Source: Chryseobacterium cupriresistens (GTDB taxonomy: Bacteria; Bacteroidota; Bacteroidia; Flavobacteriales; Weeksellaceae). Taken from it: a DNA stretch of 64,000 nucleotides. The stretch spans positions 1-64,000 of the forward strand of contig NZ_JBKKJT010000003.1 in the NCBI RefSeq assembly GCF_046614675.1, written 5' to 3'. Below, piece by piece: positions 43,426 to 52,793 of the stretch. Numbering within the stretch: the stretch's first letter is position 1; every line of letters starts with the position of its first letter. The translations under genes were made by a program, and so were the position numbers. The notes below the pieces were generated by a model. It searched no databases, was not told the origin of the DNA, and saw only the letters and a list, made by a program, of their open reading frames with translations.

Positions 43426-45108
43426 ATGTTAAATAAATATTCAAAAACATTCACGCAAAACAGTGAACAACCCGCAGCCAAAGCTATGTTGTACGGGATA
43501 GGATTTACAGAAGAAGATATGCACAAAGCTCAGGTCGGAATTGCCAGTATGGGCTATGACGGAAACACATGCAATATGCATCTGAATGATCTTGCCCAGG
43601 TCGTAAAAAAAGGAACATGGAACCACGGATTAGCCGGATTGATTTTTAACACCATCGGAGTAAGTGACGGAATGAGCAATGGAACAGATGGAATGCGTTA
43701 TTCTCTGGTAAGCCGTGATGTGATTGCCGACAGCATCGAAGCCATATGTGGAGCGCAATACTACGATGGATTGATCGCATTGCCAGGCTGTGATAAAAAT
43801 ATGCCGGGAACTATCATCGCAATGGGAAGGCTGAACAGACCATCCATCATGGTATACGGAGGAACAATTGCTCCAGGCTGCTATAAGGGAGAACAGCTTA
43901 ATATTGTTTCAGCTTTCGAAGCGTTGGGGAAAAAGATTGCAGGAGAAATTACCGAAGAAGATTTTGATGGGGTTGTAAAAAATTCCTGCCCCGGAGCTGG
44001 TGCATGTGGTGGAATGTATACGGCCAATACAATGGCTTCTGCGATAGAGGCTTTAGGAATGAGCCTTCCGTATTCTTCTTCCAACCCGGCTTTAAGCAAA
44101 GAAAAACAGGAAGAATGTCTTGAAGCAGGAAAATACCTGAAAATATTATTGAAAAAAGATATTAAACCTTCGGATATCATGACCCGCAAAGCTTTTGAAA
44201 ATGCGCTGCGCATGATTGTTATTCTTGGAGGAAGTACCAATGCCGTTCTGCATTTTATAGCTATGGCAAAAAGTGTGGGAGTACCGCTTACTCAGGATGA
44301 TTTCCAAAAGATGAGTGATAAAACTCCGGTGCTGGCAGATTTAAAACCAAGCGGGAAATACCTGATGCAGGATCTGTATGAACACGGAGGAATACCATCC
44401 GTCATGAAATACCTTTTAAATCAGGGATTATTACATGGGGATTGCTTAACGGTAACCGGAAAAACAGTTGCAGAGAATTTAGAAAATGTTCCCGATCTGG
44501 ATTTTACGACTCAAAAAATTATTAAACCATTATCAGAACCTGTAAAAGAAACAGGCCACCTGAGAATATTATACGGAAATCTTGCTGAAAAAGGAAGTGT
44601 AGCCAAAATTACAGGAAAAGAAGGAGAACGTTTCGTAGGTAAGGCCCGTGTATTTGATGGCGAAAAAAATCTGATCAGAGGAATTCAGGATGGAACCGTC
44701 CAGCATGGTGATGTCATTGTCATCCGCCATGAAGGTCCAAAAGGCGCTCCCGGAATGCCGGAAATGCTGAAACCTACGAGCGCGCTTATCGGCGCTGGAC
44801 TGGGAAGCAGTGTCGCTTTGATTACCGATGGAAGATTCAGCGGAGGAACTCATGGTTTTGTAGTAGGACACATTACCCCTGAAGCTCACGAAGGAGGTTT
44901 GATAGCTTTTGTCAACGATAATGATCTGATTGAAATTGATGCTGTCAACAACACCATACAGCTCAAAGTTTCAGAAGAAGAAATAGAAAGAAGAAAAAAA
45001 GGATGGCAAAAACCAGCTCTTAAAGTACAGAAAGGACTGCTTTATAAATATGCATTAACCGTATCATCAGCTGCAGAAGGCTGTGTAACAGACGAAATCA
45101 CTCAATAA
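43426..45108 (+). CDS. ilvD: Dihydroxy-acid dehydratase
   Basis: 560 residues. An Fe-S enzyme that removes water from dihydroxy acids to give the keto acids of Val and Ile. Cluster cysteines in GCDKNMPGTI and SCPGAGACGGMYTANTM; substrate segments PALSKEKQEECLEAG and SALIGAGLGSSVALITDGRFSGG (written here in two parts of the same region). ilvE lies 180 bp upstream and ilvB 4 bp downstream. Confidence 0.95.
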   Translation: MLNKYSKTFTQNSEQPAAKAMLYGIGFTEEDMHKAQVGIASMGYDGNTCNMHLNDLAQVVKKGTWNHGLAGLIFNTIGVSDGMSNGTDGMRYSLVSRDVIADSIEAICGAQYYDGLIALPGCDKNMPGTIIAMGRLNRPSIMVYGGTIAPGCYKGEQLNIVSAFEALGKKIAGEITEEDFDGVVKNSCPGAGACGGMYTANTMASAIEALGMSLPYSSSNPALSKEKQEECLEAGKYLKILLKKDIKPSDIMTRKAFENALRMIVILGGSTNAVLHFIAMAKSVGVPLTQDDFQKMSDKTPVLADLKPSGKYLMQDLYEHGGIPSVMKYLLNQGLLHGDCLTVTGKTVAENLENVPDLDFTTQKIIKPLSEPVKETGHLRILYGNLAEKGSVAKITGKEGERFVGKARVFDGEKNLIRGIQDGTVQHGDVIVIRHEGPKGAPGMPEMLKPTSALIGAGLGSSVALITDGRFSGGTHGFVVGHITPEAHEGGLIAFVNDNDLIEIDAVNNTIQLKVSEEEIERRKKGWQKPALKVQKGLLYKYALTVSSAAEGCVTDEITQ

Positions 45109-45112
45109 AAAT

Positions 45113-46834
45113 ATGGAAAACCCGAATTTATCAACAGAAATACAACTGAGCGGAAGCCGGATCATTCTTGAAGCCTTTCTTCAGGAAGGAGTGAAAACCG
45201 TTTTCGGATATCCGGGAGGTGCTATTATCCCTATTTATGATGCCCTTTACGACTATAAAGAAAACCTGAAACATATCCTTGTACGTCACGAGCAGGCAGC
45301 AGTGCATGCGGCACAAGGTCTTGCAAGAGTCTCAGGAGAAGTTGGTGTTGTATTGGCTACCAGCGGCCCGGGAGCAACTAATCTCGTTACGGGACTGGCT
45401 GATGCTTTACTCGATAATACTCCCCTGGTATGTATTACGGGACAGGTTTTTGAACACCTTCTCGGAACTGATGCCTTTCAGGAAATAGACGTTATGAACA
45501 TCACAAGCCCGGTTACCAAGTGGAATTATCAGGTGACGGATGCTCATGAGCTTCCCGAAGTATTGGCAAAAGCATTTTACATTGCAAAGTCAGGCCGTCC
45601 CGGTCCCGTAGTGATTGATGTGACTAAAAATGCCCAGCTGCAGTCTGTTGCTTATAAAGGCTATTCACCATGCCACACATTACGCAGCTATAAACCGGAT
45701 CCCGATCCATGTATGGAAAATATCGTAAAAGCTGCAGCGTTGATCAATAATGCCGAAAAGCCATTTGTTATTGCAGGACAGGGGATTATGCTCGGAAAAG
45801 CTGAAAAGGAGTTCTTACAGTTTGCCGAAAAATCAGGAATTCCGGTAGCATGGACGGTTCTGGGAATGAGTGCTATTCCAACTCATCATCCACAAGCGGT
45901 AGGAATGGTAGGAATGCACGGAAACTATGGCCCGAATATATTAACCAACGAATGTGATGTTCTGATTGCTGTAGGAATGCGGTTCGATGACCGTGTGACC
46001 GGAAGATTGGATCAGTATGCGAAACAGGCAAAGATTGTTCATCTGGATATAGACAATGCGGAGATCAATAAAAATGTAAAAGTAGATGTTCCCGTTCTGG
46101 GAAACTGCAAACATACGCTTCCTCTTCTTACAGAAAAGATCGTAAAAAGAGAACATCATCACTGGCATAAAAGATTTAAAAAATGTCATGAAATTGAAAG
46201 CATCAACCTGATTCATACGGAGCTCTACCCCGAAGAAGGTGAGATTACAATGGGAGAGGTTATCCGCCAGTTGAATGAGATAACAGCAGGTGAAGCAGTA
46301 ATTGTAACAGATGTAGGACAGCATCAGATGGCGACATGCCGATACTCTCAGTTCAAACATTCCCGAACCAATGTCACAAGCGGTGGGCTGGGAACCATGG
46401 GATTCTGTCTTCCCGCTGCGATAGGAGCTTCTTATGCAGAAACAAACCGTCCTGTTATTGCTGTGATGGGAGACGGAGGAGCTCAGATGAACATTCAGGA
46501 ACTGGGAACCATTATGCAGTATCATCCGGAAGTGAAGATCTTAATTCTGAATAACTGCTATCTCGGAATGGTAAGACAGTGGCAGGAATTGTTTCACGAA
46601 GAAAGATATTCCTCTGTAGATATTCAGAGCCCCGATTTCGTTCAGGTGGCAAAAGGATACAATATTCCCGGAAAAAAAGTATCCGAGAGAAAAGACCTGA
46701 AAGCAGGACTCCAAGAAATGCTTAACCATAAAGGATCTTTCCTCCTTGAAGTAATGACAGGAAAAGAACACAATGTATTTCCGATGATCCCTCAGGGAAA
46801 AAGTGTTTCGGAAATTGTATTAAATAATAAATAA
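45113..46834 (+). CDS. ilvB: Acetolactate synthase, large subunit
   Basis: 573 residues. ThDP- and FAD-dependent synthase giving acetolactate or acetohydroxybutyrate. FGYPGGAIIPIYDAL, VRHEQAAVHAAQGLARVSG (activating Glu), FDDRVTGRLDQYA, and the ThDP motif VMGDGGAQMNIQELGT with NNCYLGMVRQWQ. The start is 4 bp after the ilvD stop. The small regulatory subunit gene follows 18 bp later. Confidence 0.95.
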   Translation: MENPNLSTEIQLSGSRIILEAFLQEGVKTVFGYPGGAIIPIYDALYDYKENLKHILVRHEQAAVHAAQGLARVSGEVGVVLATSGPGATNLVTGLADALLDNTPLVCITGQVFEHLLGTDAFQEIDVMNITSPVTKWNYQVTDAHELPEVLAKAFYIAKSGRPGPVVIDVTKNAQLQSVAYKGYSPCHTLRSYKPDPDPCMENIVKAAALINNAEKPFVIAGQGIMLGKAEKEFLQFAEKSGIPVAWTVLGMSAIPTHHPQAVGMVGMHGNYGPNILTNECDVLIAVGMRFDDRVTGRLDQYAKQAKIVHLDIDNAEINKNVKVDVPVLGNCKHTLPLLTEKIVKREHHHWHKRFKKCHEIESINLIHTELYPEEGEITMGEVIRQLNEITAGEAVIVTDVGQHQMATCRYSQFKHSRTNVTSGGLGTMGFCLPAAIGASYAETNRPVIAVMGDGGAQMNIQELGTIMQYHPEVKILILNNCYLGMVRQWQELFHEERYSSVDIQSPDFVQVAKGYNIPGKKVSERKDLKAGLQEMLNHKGSFLLEVMTGKEHNVFPMIPQGKSVSEIVLNNK

Positions 46835-46852
46835 AATTTAAAAATAAAAAAG

Positions 46853-47134
46853 ATGAAAACAGATCATAAAGAATATACCATTACAGCGTATACAGAAGAT
46901 TATTTAGGATTGATCAGCCGCATCAATGCTATTTTTTCGAGAAGAAGAATTTCTATGGTGACCTTTAATGTTGGTCCTTCAGAAATGGAAAAAGTAAAAA
47001 AGTTTGTTATTGTTATCAGAGAAACAGAAGATTCTGTTCAGAAGATCAGCAGACAAATGGAAAAGCAGGTAGACGTTCTGGAAGTACATTATCACAGAAA
47101 TCCATACCTGACAGCAGTAGAATATGCAAGCTAA
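46853..47134 (+). CDS. ilvN: Acetolactate synthase, small (regulatory) subunit
   Basis: 93 residues, essentially one ACT domain (TITAYTEDYLGLISRINAIF, ISMVTFNVGPSE). It is shorter than the two-domain IlvH of enterobacteria and resembles E. coli IlvN in size. It confers valine feedback and stabilises IlvB. Located between ilvB and ilvC. Confidence 0.9.
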   Translation: MKTDHKEYTITAYTEDYLGLISRINAIFSRRRISMVTFNVGPSEMEKVKKFVIVIRETEDSVQKISRQMEKQVDVLEVHYHRNPYLTAVEYAS

Positions 47135-47182
47135 AAGCAAAAAATTAAACATCACAATCAATAATAAATAAAATCAAAAAAA

Positions 47183-48229
47183 ATGGCAAAATTGAATTTT
47201 GGAGGAGTAGAAGAGAACGTAGTAACAAGAGAAGAATTTCCGTTGGAAAAAGCTCAGGAAGCATTAAAAGATGAAGTTGTAGCAGTAATTGGATATGGAG
47301 TACAGGGGCCTGGGCAGGCTTTAAACCAGAAAGACAACGGAATTAATGTGATTGTAGGGCAGAGAAAAAACTCCAAATCTTGGGATAAAGCAATAGCAGA
47401 CGGATTTGTACCGGGAGAAACATTATTTGAAATTGAAGAAGCATTGGAAAAAGGAACCATTATCTGCTATCTTCTGAGTGATGCTGCACAGATTGAATAC
47501 TGGCCGAAAGTAAAACAGCATCTTACTCCAGGGAAAGCGTTGTATTTTTCTCATGGTTTCGGAATTACGTTCAGCGAGCGTACAGGAATCGTTCCTCCAG
47601 CTGATGTAGATGTATTTCTTGTAGCTCCGAAAGGCTCAGGAACTTCATTGAGAAGAATGTTTCTGCAGGACAGAGGTTTAAACAGCAGTTTTGCCGTATA
47701 TCAGGATGCTACAGGAAAAGCAAGAGAAAGAGTGACAGCATTAGGTATCGCGATCGGAAGCGGATATCTTTTTGAAACCGATTTTAAAAAAGAAGTATAC
47801 AGCGATCTTGCCGGAGAACGCGGAACGCTGATGGGTGCTGTACAGGGAATATTTGCCGCTCAGTATGATGTATTGCGAAAAAATGGACACAGCCCTTCTG
47901 AAGCCTTTAATGAAACCGTAGAAGAACTGACTCAGTCATTGATGCCATTGGTAGCAGAAAACGGAATGGACTGGATGTATGCTAACTGCAGTACAACCGC
48001 TCAGAGAGGAGCTTTGGACTGGTGGAAACGTTTCAGAGATGCTACTTCACCTTTGTTTGAAGAGCTGTATGATAATGTAGCCAAAGGAAATGAAGCTCAA
48101 CGTTCCATTGACAGCAACAGCAAACCAGATTACCGTGAAAAACTGGAAGCTGAACTTAGTGAGCTAAGAGAAAGCGAAATGTGGAAGGCCGGAAAAACAG
48201 TACGAAGCCTGAGACCAGAAAATAATTAG
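47183..48229 (+). CDS. ilvC: Ketol-acid reductoisomerase
   Basis: 348 residues. It isomerises and reduces acetolactate with NADPH. Rossmann motif VVAVIGYGVQGPGQALNQ; Mg/catalytic segment VAPKGSGTSLRRMFLQD; SDLAGERGTLMGAVQGIFAA; ETVEELTQSLMPLVAENGMD. The length (one C-terminal knotted domain) fits class I. It starts 48 bp after ilvN. Confidence 0.95.
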   Translation: MAKLNFGGVEENVVTREEFPLEKAQEALKDEVVAVIGYGVQGPGQALNQKDNGINVIVGQRKNSKSWDKAIADGFVPGETLFEIEEALEKGTIICYLLSDAAQIEYWPKVKQHLTPGKALYFSHGFGITFSERTGIVPPADVDVFLVAPKGSGTSLRRMFLQDRGLNSSFAVYQDATGKARERVTALGIAIGSGYLFETDFKKEVYSDLAGERGTLMGAVQGIFAAQYDVLRKNGHSPSEAFNETVEELTQSLMPLVAENGMDWMYANCSTTAQRGALDWWKRFRDATSPLFEELYDNVAKGNEAQRSIDSNSKPDYREKLEAELSELRESEMWKAGKTVRSLRPENN

Positions 48230-48240
48230 TAAATAAACGG

Positions 48241-49503
48241 ATGATGAAAGAGGGAGTAAGTTCCTCCGTTTTAGAGAATGTCTATAAAGCGGAGGAACGA
48301 TTAAAAAATGTAGTGGTAAAAACACCTTTGGCTGTCAATAACAATCTGTCAGCTATTTATGAGTCGAATATTTATTTTAAAAGAGAAGATCTTCAAAGGG
48401 TAAGATCCTATAAAATAAGAGGTGCCTATAACAAGATGGCCACCATGTCTGAGGAAGAACTTTCAAAAGGTGTTGTGTGTGCCAGTGCCGGAAATCATGC
48501 GCAGGGAGTTGCATTTGCATGCCAGACCATGAAGGTGAAAGGAACGATTTTCATGCCTTTGCCAACTCCCGGGCAAAAGCTTGAACAGGTGAAAATGTTC
48601 GGTGGAGAATACATTGATGTTATTTTATTTGGAGACACATTCGATGAATCTAAAGATGCTGCGATGAGGTTTTGTAAAGACCATAACAGCGTATTTATCC
48701 ATCCTTTTGATGATCCGGCGATTATTGAAGGACAGGCAACAACAGCACTGGAGATTCTGGAACAGACAGAAGGTGTGGTTGAGTATCTTTTTGTACCGAT
48801 CGGCGGCGGCGGACTGGCAGCAGGAATCTGCACAGTATTTCAGCATTTGTCTCCGCAAACAAAGATTATCGGGGTAGAGCCCTCCGCAGCAGCAAGCATG
48901 AAAAAAGCCCTTGAAAAGGGAAAACCTGTTCTTCTTGAAAAGATCAGCCGTTTTGTAGACGGAGCAGCCGTACAGCAAGTGGGAGATATTACATTTGAAC
49001 GCTGTAAAGATATCCTGTACGATATGGCAACAGTGGATGAAGGGCTTGTCTGCGAAACCATATTGTCTTTGTATAATAAAGATGCTATTGTTGTAGAACC
49101 GGCAGGGGCACTTTCAGTAGCAGTATTGGACAAATATAGAGAAGAGATAAAAGGTAAAAACGTAGTATGTATTATCAGCGGAAGCAATAATGACATTACC
49201 CGGATGGAAGAAATCAAGGAAAAAGCATTGCTTCATGCAGGACTAAAACATTATTTCCTTGTCAGATTTCCACAGCGTCCCGGAGCATTGAAAACCTTTG
49301 TAATGGATGTACTGGGACCTGATGATGACATCACTTATTTTGAATATACCCAGAAAAATTCAAAAGAAAAGGGAATCGCAGTAGTAGGAATTGCTTTAAA
49401 ACAAAACAAAGATTTCACTCCTTTAATTGATAAAATGAAACAATATGATTTCTTTGTCAACTATCTGAACAATGATCCTTCACTGATGAATTTGCTTATT
49501 TAA
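48241..49503 (+). CDS. ilvA: Threonine dehydratase (biosynthetic)
   Basis: 420 residues. PLP enzyme giving 2-oxobutanoate for isoleucine. The PLP-lysine is in RSYKIRGAYNKMATMSEE, with CASAGNHAQGVAFACQ and VPIGGGGLAAGICTVFQ. The C-terminal 80 residues are an ACT-like domain (YFLVRFPQRPGALKTFVMDV), so Ile feedback is likely. It is the shorter one-ACT form. Last gene of the operon; the repeat array begins directly at its stop codon. Confidence 0.93.
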   Translation: MMKEGVSSSVLENVYKAEERLKNVVVKTPLAVNNNLSAIYESNIYFKREDLQRVRSYKIRGAYNKMATMSEEELSKGVVCASAGNHAQGVAFACQTMKVKGTIFMPLPTPGQKLEQVKMFGGEYIDVILFGDTFDESKDAAMRFCKDHNSVFIHPFDDPAIIEGQATTALEILEQTEGVVEYLFVPIGGGGLAAGICTVFQHLSPQTKIIGVEPSAAASMKKALEKGKPVLLEKISRFVDGAAVQQVGDITFERCKDILYDMATVDEGLVCETILSLYNKDAIVVEPAGALSVAVLDKYREEIKGKNVVCIISGSNNDITRMEEIKEKALLHAGLKHYFLVRFPQRPGALKTFVMDVLGPDDDITYFEYTQKNSKEKGIAVVGIALKQNKDFTPLIDKMKQYDFFVNYLNNDPSLMNLLI

Positions 49504-50323
49504 AATTATATTCAATATTAAATTATTTCGTACACAAATCAGATTCTAAAAACACAATGATGAAAAAAGCTTCACAATTTTAGTGAAGCTTTTATGTTTC
49601 TGTCAATTTCAAACGACATAAGAAAGTGAAGCGTTAAGAAAATGAATTCTGTGAACGTTAAGAAAACTCTGGTGTCTGAGTGCGGGACAAAATATGATTC
49701 TCAATATAGATCGTTTCGCACGAGTTTAGAGTTTTTAGAGAACAGATTTCATTTTTAGCTGAAGTTTCTAAGTCTTGAATTTTTGATTCTTTTGTTTCAA
49801 GACAAAAGAAGTAGATTAAAAATAATTTTTCGAACCATTAAGAATAATAAAGTTTTTAAGAATAGTGAAGAAAACATCTTCGATATTTAGTAAGGAGGAT
49901 GGCTTCAGTGATGAAAAAAAGCTTCACAATTTTTGTGAAGCTTTTATGTTTCTGGCAATATCAAATGACATAAGAAACTGAAGCGTTAAGAAAATGAATT
50001 CTGTGAACGTTAAAAAAACTCTATTGTTTGAGTGCGGGACAAAATATGATTCTAAACATAGATCGTTTCCGCACGAGTTTAGAGTTTTTAGAGAACAGAT
50101 TTTATTTTTAGCTGAAGTTTCTGAGTCTTGAATTTTTGATTCTTTTGATTCTTTTGTTTCAAGACAAAAGAAGTATAATGAATAAAAAAATAAACCATTA
50201 AGAATAATAAAGTTTTTAAGAATAGTTAAGGATAATATCTTTCGATATTTATTAAGCAAGGTGCTTCATTCAAATTTATTTGAAACTTAACTTACCTTAT
50301 CATCTAAATTCCTCTTAATGGTT
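49504..50323. repeat. Long tandem duplication, first copy (two related units)
   Basis: Begins with TTATATTCAATATTAAATTA at the ilvA stop. It contains unit a (from about 49556) and unit b (from about 49909). Each unit has the hairpin AAGCTTCACAA/TTGTGAAGCTT (imperfect in unit a), the block GAAGCGTTAAGAAAATGAAT, the stem block GAGTGCGGGACAAAATATGA ... CGCACGAG, TAGAGTTTTTAGAGAACAG, the hairpin CTTTTGTTTCAAGACAAAAG and CCATTAAGAATAATAAAG. No coding potential is convincing. Confidence 0.8.
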
Positions 50324-50998
50324 TAAAATCATATTCAATATTAAATTATTTCGTGCACAAATCAGATTCTAAAAACACAATGATGAAAAAGCTTCACAAT
50401 CAGTGAAGCTTTTTTGTTTTTTGACAAAATCAAATGACATAGGAAACTGAAGCGTTAAGAAAATGAATTCTGTGAACGTTAAAAAAACTCTGGTGTTTGA
50501 GTGCGGGACAAAATATGATTCTAAACATAGATCGTTTCCGGACGAGTTTAGAGTTTTTAGAGAACAGATTTCATTTTTAGCTGAAGTTTCTGAGTCTTGA
50601 ATTTTTGATTCTTTTGTTTCAAGACAAAAGAAGTAGATTAAAAATAATTTTTCGAACCATTAAGAATAATAAAGTTTTTAAGAATAGTGAAGAAAACATC
50701 TTCGATATTTAGTAAGCAGGATGGCTTCAGTGATGAAAAAAAGCTTCACAATTTTTGTGAAGCTTTTATGTTTCTGGCAATATCAAATGACATAAGAAAG
50801 TGAAGCGTTAAGAAAATGAATTCTGTGAACGTTAAAAAAACTCTATTGTTTGAGTGCGGGACAAAATATGATTCTAAACATAGATCGTTTCCGCACGAGT
50901 TTAGAGTTTTTAGAGAACAGATTTCATTTTTAGCTGAAGTTTCTAAGTCTTGAATTTTTGTTTCTTTTGTTTCAAGACAAAAGAAATATAATTCTTTT
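50324..50998. repeat. Long tandem duplication, second copy (two related units)
   Basis: Repeats the first copy with an offset of about 823 bp (TTCAATATTAAATTATTTCG at 49511 and 50334). Unit c starts near 50380 and unit d near 50734. The copy stops at the convergent M28 peptidase gene. In unit c the stem partner reads CCGGAC instead of CCGCAC; in unit d it is intact. Confidence 0.8.
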
Positions 50999-51004
50999 TA
51001 TAAA

Positions 51005-52474
51005 TTATCTTTCAAGCGAAAAATTCGAAATTACTTTCGGACGTTCAGCTTCATTAGCTACTTTCCAGGATGTTCTGTACATCCATTCCGTCATTTTATA
51101 CAGCTTTTTGTAATTGATATTTTCTGATTCATCCTGCGGGGTATGGTACTGATCATGCAGAACACTGGTAAAGAATACAGCAGGAATGCCAATTTTAGCA
51201 TATGGAAGATGATCACTTCTGAAATAGAAATACTCAGCATGGCTTGGAGAATCCCAATCTTTAAGGTATTTGAACTTTGTACTTTCATTGTTGGCATCTT
51301 CGGCCATTTTTACCAGCTCTTCAGAATTTTTGTGAGGAGCATTTCCTCCTAATAAAGCAGCTTCATTATTGTCATTTCTCCCGATCATGTCACCATTCAG
51401 TACGGCTACAATTTTTTCTTTCGGAACAACAGGATGGGCTGCATGCCATCTTGAACCCAGTAATCCTCTTTCTTCAGCGCCATGGAAAACAAAAAGGATG
51501 CTTCTTTTTCCCGGCTGTTTTTTGTAAGCTCTGGCCATTGCTAACATGGCAACACAAGTACTGGCGTTATCATCAGCACCGTTGTAGATCGTGTCATTCT
51601 TTACAGGATGTCTGATCCCGTCATGATCCTGGTGTCCGCTTAACAGAACATATTCATTTTTAAGAACAGGATCTGTACCATCAATTTTTCCGATAATATT
51701 GACTGAAGGGTATTTGTAAGTTTCAGTGATCAGGTTCAGAGAAGCTTTAGGATTGTTTTTTACCCAGCTGGCATTTTCTCTTTTGATCCACACAACAGGA
51801 ATATTATTGGTGATTTTTTCTCTTAATCCTTCCACTCCGTAGCTTCCTCTTGTCATTTGAGGCAGTACTTCTACCCAGCTTTGCTCGGAAATATCATCGG
51901 TGATGAAAATAATGGCTTTTGCTCCCAGTTCAGCGGCTTTATTGTAATATTTATTTCTTACAAATCCGGGATATCTTCTTACAAAAAGAGTCATATCCTT
52001 AGAAATATTTTTGTCGGATGCGTTTACTGCAACAACTTTTCCTTTGATATTCAATTTCGCAAGCTCTTCAGGCTCTGCGTTTCCGGCATATACAATTTCA
52101 GCGTCTACAGAAGCATTTACAGGTTCCGCAACCAGAAAATCCTTCCATAATTTTAAACTTTTGTCTCCGATTTTCAGGGTGCTTTGCGGGATCACCTGAT
52201 GTCTGTACATATCAAAGAACTGGAAAAAAGTTCCGTTATCTCCGGCAGGTTTCATTCCGGCTTCTTTAGCTTTGTCAGCCAGCCACATAGAGACTTTCAA
52301 TTCATCCAGAGTTCCTGCTTCACGGCCCCAGAACTGGTCTGCAGCAAGCTGGTACATATCGGTGCGGAGATCAGATTCTTTGATAGCAGAAACTAAAGGT
52401 TTTTTATAGTTCTGAGCATTTCCGAGGGTAAACAGGAAAAGGCTTAACAGAGAAAAAATATAATTTTTATTCAT
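51005..52474 (-). CDS. Secreted M28-family metallopeptidase
   Basis: 489 residues with a signal peptide (YIFSLLSLFLFTLGNAQ). A PA-type inserted domain (about 130-230) is followed by the dizinc M28 core: LLSGHQDHDGIRHP, NGADDNASTCVAMLAMA, FVFHGAEERGLLGS (catalytic Glu) and LNGDMIGRND, FFTSVLHDQYHTPQDE (last zinc His). It is an exported aminopeptidase or related exopeptidase. Confidence 0.9.
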   Translation of the reverse strand: MNKNYIFSLLSLFLFTLGNAQNYKKPLVSAIKESDLRTDMYQLAADQFWGREAGTLDELKVSMWLADKAKEAGMKPAGDNGTFFQFFDMYRHQVIPQSTLKIGDKSLKLWKDFLVAEPVNASVDAEIVYAGNAEPEELAKLNIKGKVVAVNASDKNISKDMTLFVRRYPGFVRNKYYNKAAELGAKAIIFITDDISEQSWVEVLPQMTRGSYGVEGLREKITNNIPVVWIKRENASWVKNNPKASLNLITETYKYPSVNIIGKIDGTDPVLKNEYVLLSGHQDHDGIRHPVKNDTIYNGADDNASTCVAMLAMARAYKKQPGKRSILFVFHGAEERGLLGSRWHAAHPVVPKEKIVAVLNGDMIGRNDNNEAALLGGNAPHKNSEELVKMAEDANNESTKFKYLKDWDSPSHAEYFYFRSDHLPYAKIGIPAVFFTSVLHDQYHTPQDESENINYKKLYKMTEWMYRTSWKVANEAERPKVISNFSLER

Positions 52475-52482
52475 AAGAACTT

Positions 52483-52719
52483 TTAATTGAAGTTAGCCAA
52501 TTTCTCTGAAAACTGTTTTGAAAACTCTTTTCTGTCTTCTTCCAGTTTTTCCTGTGTAGAAGGTAGAATATAATTAAATAGGATCTTGTCTTCATGGTCT
52601 AAAAAGATAATTTCCTTTTCATTTCCATCGATCATCTGTGAGAAAATTTCCCACATCGGAGTGTCTTTTAATTTTAATAATTCAAAAAACTGTTCTGCTT
52701 TGATTTCGATTTTCTGCAT
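52483..52719 (-). CDS. Small acidic protein of unknown function
   Basis: 78 residues, mostly helical, no signal or membrane segment (ELLKLKDTPMWEIFSQMIDG, LEEDRKEFSKQFSEKLANF). It lies 8 bp upstream of the M28 peptidase gene on the same strand, so it is probably co-transcribed. Family not recognised. Confidence 0.65.
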   Translation of the reverse strand: MQKIEIKAEQFFELLKLKDTPMWEIFSQMIDGNEKEIIFLDHEDKILFNYILPSTQEKLEEDRKEFSKQFSEKLANFN

Positions 52720-52793
52720 GTTCTTTTTATATAGTATCGTTGAATATTTCTGAATTCTGGTTCAAAAATAAAGATTTTGTATGGTAAAGCGTA

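Noticed and set aside
49924..50259. Minus-strand 111-codon frame inside the repeat array
   Set aside because: It lies wholly within repeated DNA, its sister copies are broken in the same frame, and the residues (Leu/Phe/Lys-rich) look like translated repeat.
49504..51004. CRISPR array
   Set aside because: Repeat units are hundreds of bases long with similar, not unique, spacers and no cas genes.
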